Origin: Bacteroidales bacterium
GTDB lineage: Bacteria; Bacteroidota; Bacteroidia; Bacteroidales; SM23-62
DNA: 9,355 bases
NCBI GenBank assembly: GCA_016783865.1
Contig: JADHVS010000171.1
Location: 1-9,355 of the forward strand
Direction: 5' to 3'
Below the pieces are notes generated by a model that was not told the DNA's origin, made no database searches, and saw only the letters and a list, made by a program, of their open reading frames with translations. Positions 1 through 6,137 of the stretch are shown here, in pieces (within the stretch, counting starts at the first letter, position 1; every line of letters begins with the position of its first letter). A program made the translations under genes and the position numbers.

Positions 1-1
1 C

Positions 2-193
2 AAAACAGAACGATTGGAAGCCGATTTTTGTAGCGTATTACTGGGTTACAAGGAGGAGAGACAGTATGTTGTTGATGGCCAACAGACCCAGGGAATCATT
101 CATGGCGTGGATGAATTCGGCAGGCTGCTGGTGGAACATACCGGAAAGCCAATAGTGGTTTATGCGCATGGGGAAATAGAGTACATTTTATAG
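2..193 (+). CDS. birA: Biotin--[acetyl-CoA-carboxylase] ligase, C-terminal fragment
   Basis: Only the last 63 codons are present; the gene enters from the left edge in the frame starting at base 2 and stops at TAG 191-193. The visible part reads as the C-terminal SH3-like domain of BirA: a short beta-rich stretch with YVVDGQQTQGIIHGVDEFGR, then LLVE and the terminal GEIEYIL, matching the family's usual 'G.I.GVDE.GRLLVE ... GEIE.I' ending. BirA makes biotinyl-AMP and attaches biotin to the lysine of biotin carboxyl carrier proteins in the cytoplasm. The catalytic domain and any N-terminal HTH lie outside the window, so whether it also represses transcription cannot be judged. The stop codon overlaps the first unit of a heptamer repeat. 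Family assignment rests on pattern recognition over a short fragment. Confidence 0.8.
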   Translation, partial: KTERLEADFCSVLLGYKEERQYVVDGQQTQGIIHGVDEFGRLLVEHTGKPIVVYAHGEIEYIL

Positions 194-219
194 TCTGCAG
201 TCTGCAGTCCTCAGTCCGC
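192..219. repeat. Heptamer tandem repeat (AGTCYKC)4 at birA 3' end
   Basis: Four directly adjacent 7-bp units: AGTCTGC twice, then AGTCCTC and AGTCCGC. The first unit overlaps the birA stop codon. The same heptamer family recurs at 2193-2206 and 7722-7749, each time at a gene 3' end. Function is unknown. Confidence 0.85.
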
Positions 220-221
220 AT

Positions 222-257
222 GTCTTATTTGTCCTACCTGTCTCATCTGTCTCACCT
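222..257. repeat. Degenerate 9-bp tandem repeat, four units
   Basis: Units GTCTTATTT, GTCCTACCT, GTCTCATCT and GTCTCACCT follow each other without gaps, immediately after the heptamer array. The core GTCYYAYYT is conserved. The array lies in the intergenic space between birA and the promoter-like site at 288-318. No coding potential or hairpin is evident. Confidence 0.75.
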
Positions 258-287
258 GTTATGTCCATAAATATTTCCGGGTTTTTC

Positions 288-318
288 TTTGAGATCCAAT
301 AAATTAGCAGTATCTTTA
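288..318 (+). promoter_or_regulatory. Bacteroidota-type promoter candidate for the T9SS locus
   Basis: TTTG at 288-291, a 19-base spacer, then TATCTTTA at 311-318. This matches the Bacteroidota consensus TTTG-N19-21-TAnnTTTG with one mismatch in the last base of the -7 element. The inferred start of transcription is near 324, a few bases before the ATG at 341. It would drive the small broken reading frame and perhaps the larger gene behind it. Confidence 0.5.
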
Positions 319-340
319 TGCTGTTCCAAATCAATACGCC

Positions 341-573
341 ATGAAAGCATTCATTCATTCATTGCGCTGATAATATGGAAGGAAAATCCGTCTGAAAAAC
401 CCATATGCAATTTAATCAATTCCTCTGGGGTAACTTTGTCAACCTATTCTTTACAAAGAACTTCAAACCAAGTTATAATTCCATTAACTGCCTATCCTCC
501 AGGGAGCTATTTAATTCAACTGCAAGTTAATGGGATTAATAAAGCGATCTTCCGGGTAATTAAAATCAATTGA
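341..573 (+). pseudogene. Small reading frame ending in a T9SS sorting-domain-like segment, frame broken at an ATTC repeat
   Basis: The C-terminal half, including SSGVTLSTYSLQ, VIIPLTAYPPGSYLIQLQV and the closing FRVIKIN, resembles the second half of a type A T9SS sorting domain, which directs secreted proteins across the outer membrane in Bacteroidota. The frame stays open back to a TTG at 289, but that codon overlaps the -33 element of the promoter candidate and so is an unlikely start. The first ATG after the promoter, at 341, begins MKAFIHS, then meets TGA after nine codons. The break lies in an ATTC tetranucleotide repeat at 349-363: one more 4-bp unit would join ATG 341 to the sorting-domain frame and give a product of about 78 residues. 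It could be a decayed remnant, a sequencing slip, or a slippage switch. No cargo domain is visible. Confidence 0.45.
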
Positions 574-593
574 AACTTTTTTATTTCTGAGTT

Positions 594-2190
594 ATGAGTA
601 AAAAATTATTGTTTTTTGTTTGCATTTTGTTTTTGATTACATCCCATTTAAAGTGTCAAAACTGGATAAGAATTTATGAGGGTTATACCGATATTCATGC
701 ACAGGATGTTCTTGAACATTATGATAAAGGGTATATAATAACAGGTAAACAATGGGATGGAAATAATATTTTCGGGTGGATAATGAAAACAGATATAAAC
801 GGGTATGAAAGATGGTCAAAACGCTATGGAACAATTGGAAAAACTAACGGTTATTCAAGTTCGTGTTTAACATCCGATGGGGGTATAGTATGTTTAGGTA
901 GCTCAAATAATATTAATCAGAGCTCTACAGATCCATTTATTATTAAGATAAATGCTTGCGGGGAAAAGGAATGGTGTAAAATATATAATTCCCCTTATTG
1001 GAATTCTGGTGGGAAAGCTATTGTTACTATTCCTGGAGGTGGATATATGATTTTAATTCACAATTGGTTCTCAGGGCCGGAAGTATGGCTTTTCCGCTTA
1101 GATTCAATTGGTGAAATTATTTGGACAAAAGAGTATGTTACTGATCAGAGTGTTTTCTGGAGTCCTCATGGGCAAAGACTTTTAGAAACAACTGATAGCT
1201 GTTTCCTTATTACCGGTCATGCCTATACACCAGATTCATTGACGCCAGGTACATCTTTATTAAAAGTATTCCTGGTTAAAGTAAATCTTGATGGAGAGGC
1301 TTTATTTGAATTACCCTGGGGAATGAATAATGGTATGGTCAGCGAGGGTCATCAAACGGTTGAAGACACAAAGCATAAATTTTACACTGCAGGAAGACGG
1401 GTCGGAACAGCGCCTCCCACACTGGATATGCCATCATTATTCATTACCTCATCAGATGGTTACCCTAGTGAATTCTCGGATTTAAGAAGTACCGGTCTTG
1501 CAACAACAATAAACTGGCTTCAGGGATTCAACATTGGTAATCGGTGCGGATTTTCAGGATTATAACGGCGGGGATACAGTTGCAGTAGCGAAATTTGATA
1601 CTACTGGTGTTATAATGAAAACAAAAACACTTATTCCTAATGAGAACATAGTCTTTGAAGGGTCAGATGTTACGTTTGATAACAAAGTAATACTAGTCGG
1701 GAACACAATTTTAAGTTGGCAGTATTGCTATTTATTTAAATTAAACTCTGATCTTGAATACGACAGCATTTACAACACTCCATTTACATATGACAGTCTT
1801 TGTCCATATCCAATCGTTTCGGACACAATCCCATTAGCTGATTGCGAAGAAGTAATTGTGGGTGTTGATGAAGCCCTGCGAAATCCGGAGACCACAAAGT
1901 TACACGTTTATCCGAACCCGGCAAAAAACCGGATTACTTTTGAACTGCCGAAGTATCTTATCAAGCGGACAAGAGGTTTTGGGATTACAGCTACCACGGT
2001 TTACCATCAATGGAAAGAGGTGCAATTGGAGGTTTTTGATCTATTCGGGCGGTTGGTATATAACGAAGTGATTCCACAACAAGAGAAGAGTATTGAGCTT
2101 GATATATCCACTTGGCCGGAGGGGATGTACGTGGCAAGGGTGGTATTTATGAATGAGGTGGTGGGGAGGGTGAAGTTCGTGATTAACTAG
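594..2190 (+). pseudogene. T9SS-secreted beta-propeller-like protein, interrupted by a frameshift near 1523
   Basis: Codons from ATG 594 give a signal peptide (hydrophobic residues 5-17, likely cleavage before Gln22), then repeated blades of the form 'DGGYIITG ... GWIMKTDINGYERWSKRYG', 'LTSDGGIVCLG ... PFIIKINACGEKEWCKIY' and 'PGGGYMIL ... WLFRLDSIGEIIWTKEY', typical of secreted Bacteroidota beta-propellers. This frame stops at 1563-1565. The continuation is in the next frame, from about 1524 (DSTLVIGADFQDYNGGD) to TAG 2188-2190, and ends in a type A sorting domain starting at LHVYPNPA (about 1900) and closing with GMYVARV and VGRVKFVIN. Dropping one G from GGG 1523-1525 restores a continuous protein of 531 residues. 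It could be a true pseudogene or a one-base assembly error. The first two thirds are AT-richer than neighbouring genes. Ligand and role are unknown. Confidence 0.8.
1951..2019 (+). other. Extra segment inside the T9SS sorting domain
   Basis: Between the first strand (ITFELP) and the 'VQLEVFDLFGRLVY' strand of the sorting domain there are about 23 extra residues, including RTRGFGITATTVYHQWKE, where most type A domains have only a short turn. The segment is in frame. It could be a lineage-specific loop or an inserted repeat. Only sequence comparison would tell. Confidence 0.45.
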
Positions 2191-2192
2191 TC

Positions 2193-2211
2193 AGTCTGCA
2201 GTCTGCGGACT
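2193..2211. repeat. Heptamer repeat and small hairpin between convergent genes
   Basis: Two AGTCTGC units (2193-2206) of the heptamer family lie three bases after the T9SS gene's stop codon. The first unit can pair with GCGGACT at 2205-2211 to form a 7-bp stem containing one G-U pair, with the 5-base loop AGTCT. There is no T-run, so it is at best a weak terminator between the two convergent genes. Confidence 0.6.
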
Positions 2212-2212
2212 C

Positions 2213-2980
2213 TTAGTTATACCTTTTCCCAAACGTAAAACTCAAATACAGCGTCAGAAACAGGTTCTGCTTCGGATTGTAGGCCATGATCGGGATGCCG
2301 ATGGGGGAGAAGTCGAGGCAGGCGCCCACTTCAAGGGCTTTGGGTCGCCTGTTTTTATTGCCGAATTCGAACTCCAGTCCGCTTCTTGCATAGATGCCGG
2401 GATGAAAATTCAGTTCCAGGACACCGGCAAGCAATGATCCCCGTCCGTAGATATCCTCGGCAAAGTGATTTTCAGGATCATACCGCTCCTCCTTAATTTC
2501 GTACTCATACTGGCCGATGGGGTAGATGATGTAGAGGTACATCGGTTTCGCCAGTCCTATCGACACCCCCCCCATCCATAGGATACTTAGCTGAACGCCA
2601 CCCCAATAGGGTTTGCGGTTCAGGATGTATTGCAGGCCGGTACCTGCCCGAAGGAATGAAACTGAATTCACTTTTCCGTAAATATAGCTTTTTGAATCGG
2701 TGTAATAGGGATTCAATACGCGGATCTCCTTGGCTGATTTATAGGTGGAATACTCCGCTTCCCACATCCAGAGCCTCAGAGCCGTTCGGTTTTTCCCGTA
2801 ACGAAACTTCAGCCCCCATCCGTTAGTATGAATCAGGGCTCCCAGCGCCCACTGTTTCTCCAGCAGGACATTGTCGGGCAACGAATCAGGTTCAGGCTGA
2901 TACTGGGCAATGGAACGATGCCCCAGGAGAAGGAAAAGGGGAATCAGGATCAGTGCGAGAGATGCCCTATATCGTTTCAT
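2213..2980 (-). CDS. Predicted outer-membrane beta-barrel protein, function unknown
   Basis: 255 residues. Residues 1-25 form a Sec signal peptide: MKRYR, a leucine-rich core, then SIA before Gln26 as the likely cleavage site. The mature part is rich in alternating aromatic and hydrophobic strands (GLKFRYG, SVSFLRAGTGLQYIL, GVQLSILWMGGVSIGL, GVLELNFHPGIYARSGLEFEFG) and ends in LYLSFTFGKRYN, a pattern typical of a closing barrel strand near the C terminus. I infer an outer-membrane barrel of perhaps eight to ten strands. No catalytic motif or named family is recognised. The gene converges with the T9SS gene, 22 bases apart, and has its own promoter-like TAnnTTTG site just upstream, so it is probably a single transcription unit. 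Start chosen because the signal peptide begins exactly at this ATG, about 17-20 bases after the inferred transcription start. Confidence 0.75.
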   Translation of the reverse strand: MKRYRASLALILIPLFLLLGHRSIAQYQPEPDSLPDNVLLEKQWALGALIHTNGWGLKFRYGKNRTALRLWMWEAEYSTYKSAKEIRVLNPYYTDSKSYIYGKVNSVSFLRAGTGLQYILNRKPYWGGVQLSILWMGGVSIGLAKPMYLYIIYPIGQYEYEIKEERYDPENHFAEDIYGRGSLLAGVLELNFHPGIYARSGLEFEFGNKNRRPKALEVGACLDFSPIGIPIMAYNPKQNLFLTLYLSFTFGKRYN

Positions 2981-3003
2981 GGATAAAGAAAGTTGCAGCT
3001 ATA

Positions 3004-3011
3004 CAAAGGTA
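3004..3011 (-). promoter_or_regulatory. -7 promoter element for the beta-barrel gene
   Basis: On the minus strand TACCTTTG is a perfect TAnnTTTG element ending 23 bases before the ATG at 2980. No good TTTG is seen 19-21 bases upstream; that position falls inside the 36-bp palindrome, where ATTG (3031-3028) is the nearest match, with a short 16-base spacer. Confidence 0.5.
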
Positions 3012-3016
3012 AAAAT

Positions 3017-3052
3017 AAAAGTAGGGGCAATTCATGAATTGCCCCTACTTTT
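3017..3052. terminator. Perfect 36-bp palindrome, bidirectional terminator-like dispersed element
   Basis: AAAAGTAGGGGCAATTCA and its exact reverse complement meet at the centre, so the 36 bases read identically on both strands. As RNA it folds into a long GC-rich stem closed by a tiny loop and followed by T residues in both directions, the form of an intrinsic terminator. It lies 20 bases after the stop codon of the small lipoprotein gene and just before the beta-barrel promoter, so it could end the former transcript and insulate the latter. The core GTAGGGGCAATTC resembles a palindromic repeat I recall from many bacterial genomes, which suggests a dispersed element rather than a locus-specific terminator. 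Confidence 0.7.
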
Positions 3053-3072
3053 TAGAATAAATAGATAATCCG

Positions 3073-3198
3073 TTAATGTCGTTCCACCTGGTACCGGCTT
3101 CGTTCACCGTATGCAGCACATCGCTGGCCTGTGGTGCATGAAGAGACAATCATGCCAATCACTATGATCGTCAACACCATGATGATGACTTTTTTCAT
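3073..3198 (-). CDS. Small predicted lipoprotein, 41 residues
   Basis: The product begins MKKVIIMVLTIIVIGMIVSSC: two lysines, a strongly hydrophobic stretch and a lipobox ending in Cys21 (V-S-S-C). The mature peptide is only about 21 residues (CTTGQRCAAYGERSRYQVER plus His), basic and with a second cysteine. It should be lipidated and anchored to a membrane; its function is unknown. The frame is open upstream to a methionine codon at 3276 and another at 3219, but only the start at 3198 puts the signal peptide at the N terminus, and a promoter-like site at 3237-3266 lies before it. The 36-bp palindrome follows the stop codon as a terminator. I recall similar tiny lipoproteins in Bacteroidota but cannot name a family. 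Confidence 0.6.
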   Translation of the reverse strand: MKKVIIMVLTIIVIGMIVSSCTTGQRCAAYGERSRYQVERH

Positions 3199-3236
3199 AT
3201 TTTTGATGGATGGACTCATAGGAAGAGATTTAGATG

Positions 3237-3266
3237 CAAAATTACGCAATTCTAAATTACCAACAA
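3237..3266 (-). promoter_or_regulatory. Bacteroidota-type promoter for the small lipoprotein
   Basis: On the minus strand GTTG (TTG at 3266-3264), a 19-base spacer, then TAATTTTG at 3244-3237, a perfect TAnnTTTG. The inferred transcript starts near 3230, leaving a leader of about 30 bases to the ATG at 3198. This supports the short start over the longer frame, whose first codon (3276) lies upstream of the promoter. Confidence 0.55.
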
Positions 3267-3323
3267 CTTTTTTCAATAGTTATTGCGTAAAGTTATTAAC
3301 TGCCATTCGTTTATAATTAAGGC

Positions 3324-3995
3324 ATGGAAAAAATCAATCCCCTCATAGAGGAGAGCTGGAAAGCGGTACTCAGTGCTGAATTCAATCAACCCTATTTTGT
3401 AGCATTGAAAGAGTTCCTGATTGAGGAGAAAAAGCGATTCCGGATTTTTCCTCCCGGCTCTTTGATTTTCAACGCATTCAACCATACACCATTCGACCAG
3501 GTGAAGGTCATATTGCTGGGTCAGGATCCTTATCATGGATACGGACAGGCTCATGGACTCTGTTTCTCGGTACCGGAAGGCATAGCGAAACCTCCTTCGC
3601 TGGTCAACATCCTGAAAGAGATACAAAACGACCTTGGCATTGCCCCTCCGTCACATGGCAACCTGACGCGATGGGCCGATCAGGGAATCCTTCTGCTGAA
3701 TGCAACGCTGACCGTACGGGAGAACCAGGCAGGTTCTCATCAGGGAAAAGGGTGGGAACAGTTTACCGATGCCGCTATACGCGCACTTTCAGAAAAACGG
3801 GAGGGCCTGATATTCCTGCTGTGGGGGAGTTTTGCCATGGCCAAGAAAGAGTTGATCGATCTGTCGAAACACTTCATCCTGACCGCCTCTCATCCCTCCC
3901 CATTATCTGCTTCCCGGGGATTCTTCGGATGCCGTCACTTTTCCCAGGTCAATGCATTGCTGAAGCAGATGGAGAAAGAGGAGATTGACTGGTGA
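3324..3995 (+). CDS. ung: Uracil-DNA glycosylase, family 1
   Basis: 223 residues, the usual length. The enzyme removes uracil from DNA (from cytosine deamination or dUTP misincorporation) as the first step of base-excision repair in the cytoplasm. All family 1 hallmarks are visible: the water-activating loop GQDPYHG at 66-72 with catalytic Asp68 and Tyr70, the uracil-stacking Phe81 in GLCFSVP, the uracil-recognition strand LLLNATLTV with Asn126, LLWGSFA near 165, and the minor-groove loop HPSPLSASRGFFGCRHFS from His190. The ATG at 3324 gives a normal N terminus (MEKINPLIEESWKAVL); there is no clear Shine-Dalgarno sequence, as is common in this phylum. It is a lone plus-strand gene that converges on hdrB with a single base between the stop codons, so read-through in either direction would make antisense RNA. 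Highly conserved and apparently intact. Confidence 0.97.
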   Translation: MEKINPLIEESWKAVLSAEFNQPYFVALKEFLIEEKKRFRIFPPGSLIFNAFNHTPFDQVKVILLGQDPYHGYGQAHGLCFSVPEGIAKPPSLVNILKEIQNDLGIAPPSHGNLTRWADQGILLLNATLTVRENQAGSHQGKGWEQFTDAAIRALSEKREGLIFLLWGSFAMAKKELIDLSKHFILTASHPSPLSASRGFFGCRHFSQVNALLKQMEKEEIDW

Positions 3996-3996
3996 C

Positions 3997-5067
3997 TCAA
4001 TTCACTTTCAGGTGTTCTGGAGCCTGCGGTTTACCAATATCCTCTCCGTTGGCTCCAAGGTATTTCTTTTTCGGATCATAAAGGACCCCGATCTTATCCA
4101 GCAAGGGATCAACCGATATTTGGTGCAATTGCATACCGAGTTCCCATGGGTCCATGCCAAGCACCAGGCCCGCCATCTCTTCGTAGGTCAATACCGGGAT
4201 GCCGAATCCGTTCTCACCGTAAGTTTTTCCTTCCATTTCAGCGATCACGTATTGCCAGCGATCGAGAAAATAGGTGCAACCCGGACAGTTGGCCACAATA
4301 AAATCGGGGTGATAGGGCTCCATCGAGTCGAATTTCTTTTTGGAATTGGATAAGGAATATCCACGGTTTTCCTTAATGATATAGTTCCTGAACCCAAATC
4401 CGCAGCAATGTCTCCGTTCAGGATAGTCCACCACGCTGCCTCCCCAGGTTTCGATCATTCCGGACAGTACGCAGGGAAATTCTGCCCCTCCGACACCTTT
4501 CCCGGGGAATATTTTGGCATAATGACAACCGATGTGTTCAACCACACGAAGAGGTTCACCTGTGTGGACGTTGATCAACCTGTACCGGGCCATCGCCGCA
4601 ATCTCATCCTTGAATTTGTAAATGATATCGCTTGTATGTGCCACATTGTCCGGTAAGCTGAATTCCCTGCCGGTAGCTTTCTTTAACTGTTGTTGCGATT
4701 GCTCCAGGGCTTCCGGAAAATGAAGCCAGGTTTCAATTACTTCTGAATAGATGCCGAAAGAGGTGACACACGAAGGGACGAAATTGTGGTATCCGGCATC
4801 GTTCATCAGAGAGAATTGCCGGGCCACCACGGCACGGGTTGTTTCGAAAGGGATCAACGCCGAATGGTAGGCAATGCCGGTGCAGGTGGTTTGACGGGGA
4901 TCGTCAAAGATCTCTTTCTCCAGAAATTCCCTGAGGATCCGGATAAAAGCAATCTCAGAACCGGGAAAGAAATTCTGCCGGATGCAACTCCGGGCATAAT
5001 AATAGTGATTCTCTGCGATCTCCTTCTGGTAATCACGCCATTGTTGCCGTTTTTTTTCAGGTTTCAT
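3997..5067 (-). CDS. hdrB: HdrB-like CCG-domain iron-sulfur protein
   Basis: 356 residues, somewhat longer than a standard HdrB. HdrB proteins carry two CCG domains that hold non-cubane [4Fe-4S] clusters and reduce or form disulfides in the cytoplasm. The C-terminal domain is complete: Cys181 (HIGCHY), Cys221-Cys222-Gly (HCCGFG) and Cys261-x-x-Cys264 (NCPGC). The N-terminal domain is degenerate: Cys28, a single Cys62 (TCTG instead of CCG) and Cys100 without its CxxC partner, so three of five cysteines remain. It is the last gene of a four-gene operon; its ATG overlaps the hdrC stop codon (ATGA), and a GAGGAG sequence at 5082-5077 inside hdrC supplies a ribosome-binding site. No HdrA lies nearby, so the flavin partner and substrate are unknown; the symbol marks the family, not the methanogen CoM-S-S-CoB reaction. 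Extra N-terminal 25 residues and a charged tail are present. Confidence 0.85.
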   Translation of the reverse strand: MKPEKKRQQWRDYQKEIAENHYYYARSCIRQNFFPGSEIAFIRILREFLEKEIFDDPRQTTCTGIAYHSALIPFETTRAVVARQFSLMNDAGYHNFVPSCVTSFGIYSEVIETWLHFPEALEQSQQQLKKATGREFSLPDNVAHTSDIIYKFKDEIAAMARYRLINVHTGEPLRVVEHIGCHYAKIFPGKGVGGAEFPCVLSGMIETWGGSVVDYPERRHCCGFGFRNYIIKENRGYSLSNSKKKFDSMEPYHPDFIVANCPGCTYFLDRWQYVIAEMEGKTYGENGFGIPVLTYEEMAGLVLGMDPWELGMQLHQISVDPLLDKIGVLYDPKKKYLGANGEDIGKPQAPEHLKVN

Positions 5068-5702
5068 GAGGGATGACTCCTCACTTCTGGCGCTTCTTCC
5101 ATAAACCTCTCCAGTTTTTCAAACCTGTTTATTGCACCGGTCTCCTCAAAGATCTTTCGCAGCTCTTTCATATCCTCTTCTCCGATGGTTCTTAGGGTGC
5201 CTGCCTCTTCTTCATGGTATTTCGCCCCCAGTCGTTTCAGGATGCTGGAGGCATGGTTACGGTACCAGGCCCACACAGGGCCCTGTTCCGGGTGATTATC
5301 CAGGTCAATCTCATCAAGGTAAACACAGTATCCGTATTGAAGCATGTTCTTCCCAAGAATCCGTTTGACCTCAAGTTGCTGGCGGCCTCTTGCTGACCGG
5401 GTGAAGTACCCAAGCTCCTGGGACAGGTTGCGCAGCGACTGTACGATATACCCCGGCGTATTCCCGCGGGGACACCGGGTTCGGCAGGAGAGGCACTCTC
5501 CGCAATACCAGATGGTATCGGTAGAGAGCAGCTCTTCAATTTCTGCTTCAATACCGCGCTGGACAGTCTCGGTGATGATACGGGGATCGTACTCGTAAAA
5601 GTTGGCAGCCGGACAAATAGCGGTGCAGGTGCCACAGTTGATGCAGCCTGTAAGCCCTTCCTGCATCCGGATGTCCTCCTTCAATGCCTTGAGCAAGTTC
5701 AT
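5064..5702 (-). CDS. hdrC: HdrC-like dicluster ferredoxin subunit
   Basis: 212 residues. HdrC subunits hold two [4Fe-4S] clusters and pass electrons between an electron-input subunit (often HdrA or a membrane cytochrome) and HdrB. Both cluster motifs are complete: Cys20, 23, 26 and 30 (CINCGTCTAICP) and Cys67, 70, 73 and 77 (CGECLSCRTRCP), with the usual helical spacer ITETVQRGI between them. After residue 90 a C-terminal extension of about 120 mainly helical, charged residues follows (ELRKIFEETGAINRFEKLER near the end), longer than the compact methanogen HdrC. There is no membrane helix, so it is not an HdrE- or DsrM-type fusion. It starts 15 bases after the NifX-like gene's stop codon and overlaps hdrB by four bases, implying co-translation of a HdrCB complex. 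Confidence 0.88.
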   Translation of the reverse strand: MNLLKALKEDIRMQEGLTGCINCGTCTAICPAANFYEYDPRIITETVQRGIEAEIEELLSTDTIWYCGECLSCRTRCPRGNTPGYIVQSLRNLSQELGYFTRSARGRQQLEVKRILGKNMLQYGYCVYLDEIDLDNHPEQGPVWAWYRNHASSILKRLGAKYHEEEAGTLRTIGEEDMKELRKIFEETGAINRFEKLERFMEEAPEVRSHPS

Positions 5703-5717
5703 GGAATGCGCTAACGA

Positions 5718-6137
5718 TTAATGGCAGCAGGCATCTTTATCACTTACCAGTGCATCTTTGAGGTACAGTTCAACAGCCTGACGGGCATCGGTTTGGCTTG
5801 TGATTATGATCTTTTTCCCCGCCCTTGTCAGATCCTCCTGTAAACGGGTTCCCATGCCTCCGGCAATCACCGCGTCACAATCCACCAGGGCATCAAGGAT
5901 TCGACTGTGAGAATGATGCCCATGAAGCCCCTGGTGATCGTGATGACCATCATGACCATGACCCGGATGTGGGCCATATTGGTTTTGCTGGCCGGTTACG
6001 TGATGGGTAAAGGAGTTGGGCCGGTATTCTGTAGATAAGATCTTCCCTTCAGAGATCTGGAAAATAATAAACCCCTGTGTACGTCCGAAATGTGGTGATA
6101 AAGTAATCTTATCATTACTTGGTATGGCGATCTTCAT
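5718..6137 (-). CDS. NifB/NifX-family metallocluster-binding protein with a His-rich loop
   Basis: 139 residues of the dinitrogenase iron-molybdenum cofactor domain (PF02579 type): MKIAIPSNDK at the start, SPHFGRTQGFIIFQI, and the later core LVDCDAVIAGGMGTRLQEDL and AGKKIIIT. Members bind Fe-Mo or Mo-Cu type clusters; most outside nitrogen fixers have no proven role, and no nif gene is seen here. Unusual is an insertion at about 45-77 with 12 histidines, including HGHDGHHDHQGLHGHHSHS, replacing the normal short loop, plus a Cys-Cys-His C terminus. Both look like metal-binding sites (Ni, Zn, Cu or Fe storage or sensing). The start is fixed by a strong AAAGGAG nine bases upstream. It overlaps the DUF134 gene by 23 bases in another frame and precedes hdrC by 15 bases, so all four belong to one operon. 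Confidence 0.88.
   Translation of the reverse strand: MKIAIPSNDKITLSPHFGRTQGFIIFQISEGKILSTEYRPNSFTHHVTGQQNQYGPHPGHGHDGHHDHQGLHGHHSHSRILDALVDCDAVIAGGMGTRLQEDLTRAGKKIIITSQTDARQAVELYLKDALVSDKDACCH

Noticed and set aside
192..257. CRISPR array from the clustered short repeats
   Set aside because: Units are 7 and 9 bp with no unique spacers, and no cas gene is present; these are simple tandem repeats.
3198..3205. TATTTTTG on the plus strand as a promoter for ung
   Set aside because: It matches TAnnTTTG but lies about 120 bases before ung and at the start codon of the opposite-strand lipoprotein gene, in AT-rich sequence; likely chance.
3985..5076. Several plus-strand open frames opposite hdrB (such as 3985-4353, 4408-4656 and 4786-5076)
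   Set aside because: They are antisense shadows of a gene with complete HdrB motifs and show no motif of their own.
3997..5702. Methanogen-type CoM-S-S-CoB heterodisulfide reductase
   Set aside because: Surrounding genes are bacterial (Bacteroidota), HdrA is absent from the window, and the first CCG domain is degenerate; only family-level assignment is justified.
5718..6137. Nitrogen fixation gene cluster
   Set aside because: The NifX-type domain occurs widely outside nitrogen fixers; no nifH, D, K, E, N or B gene is in the window.
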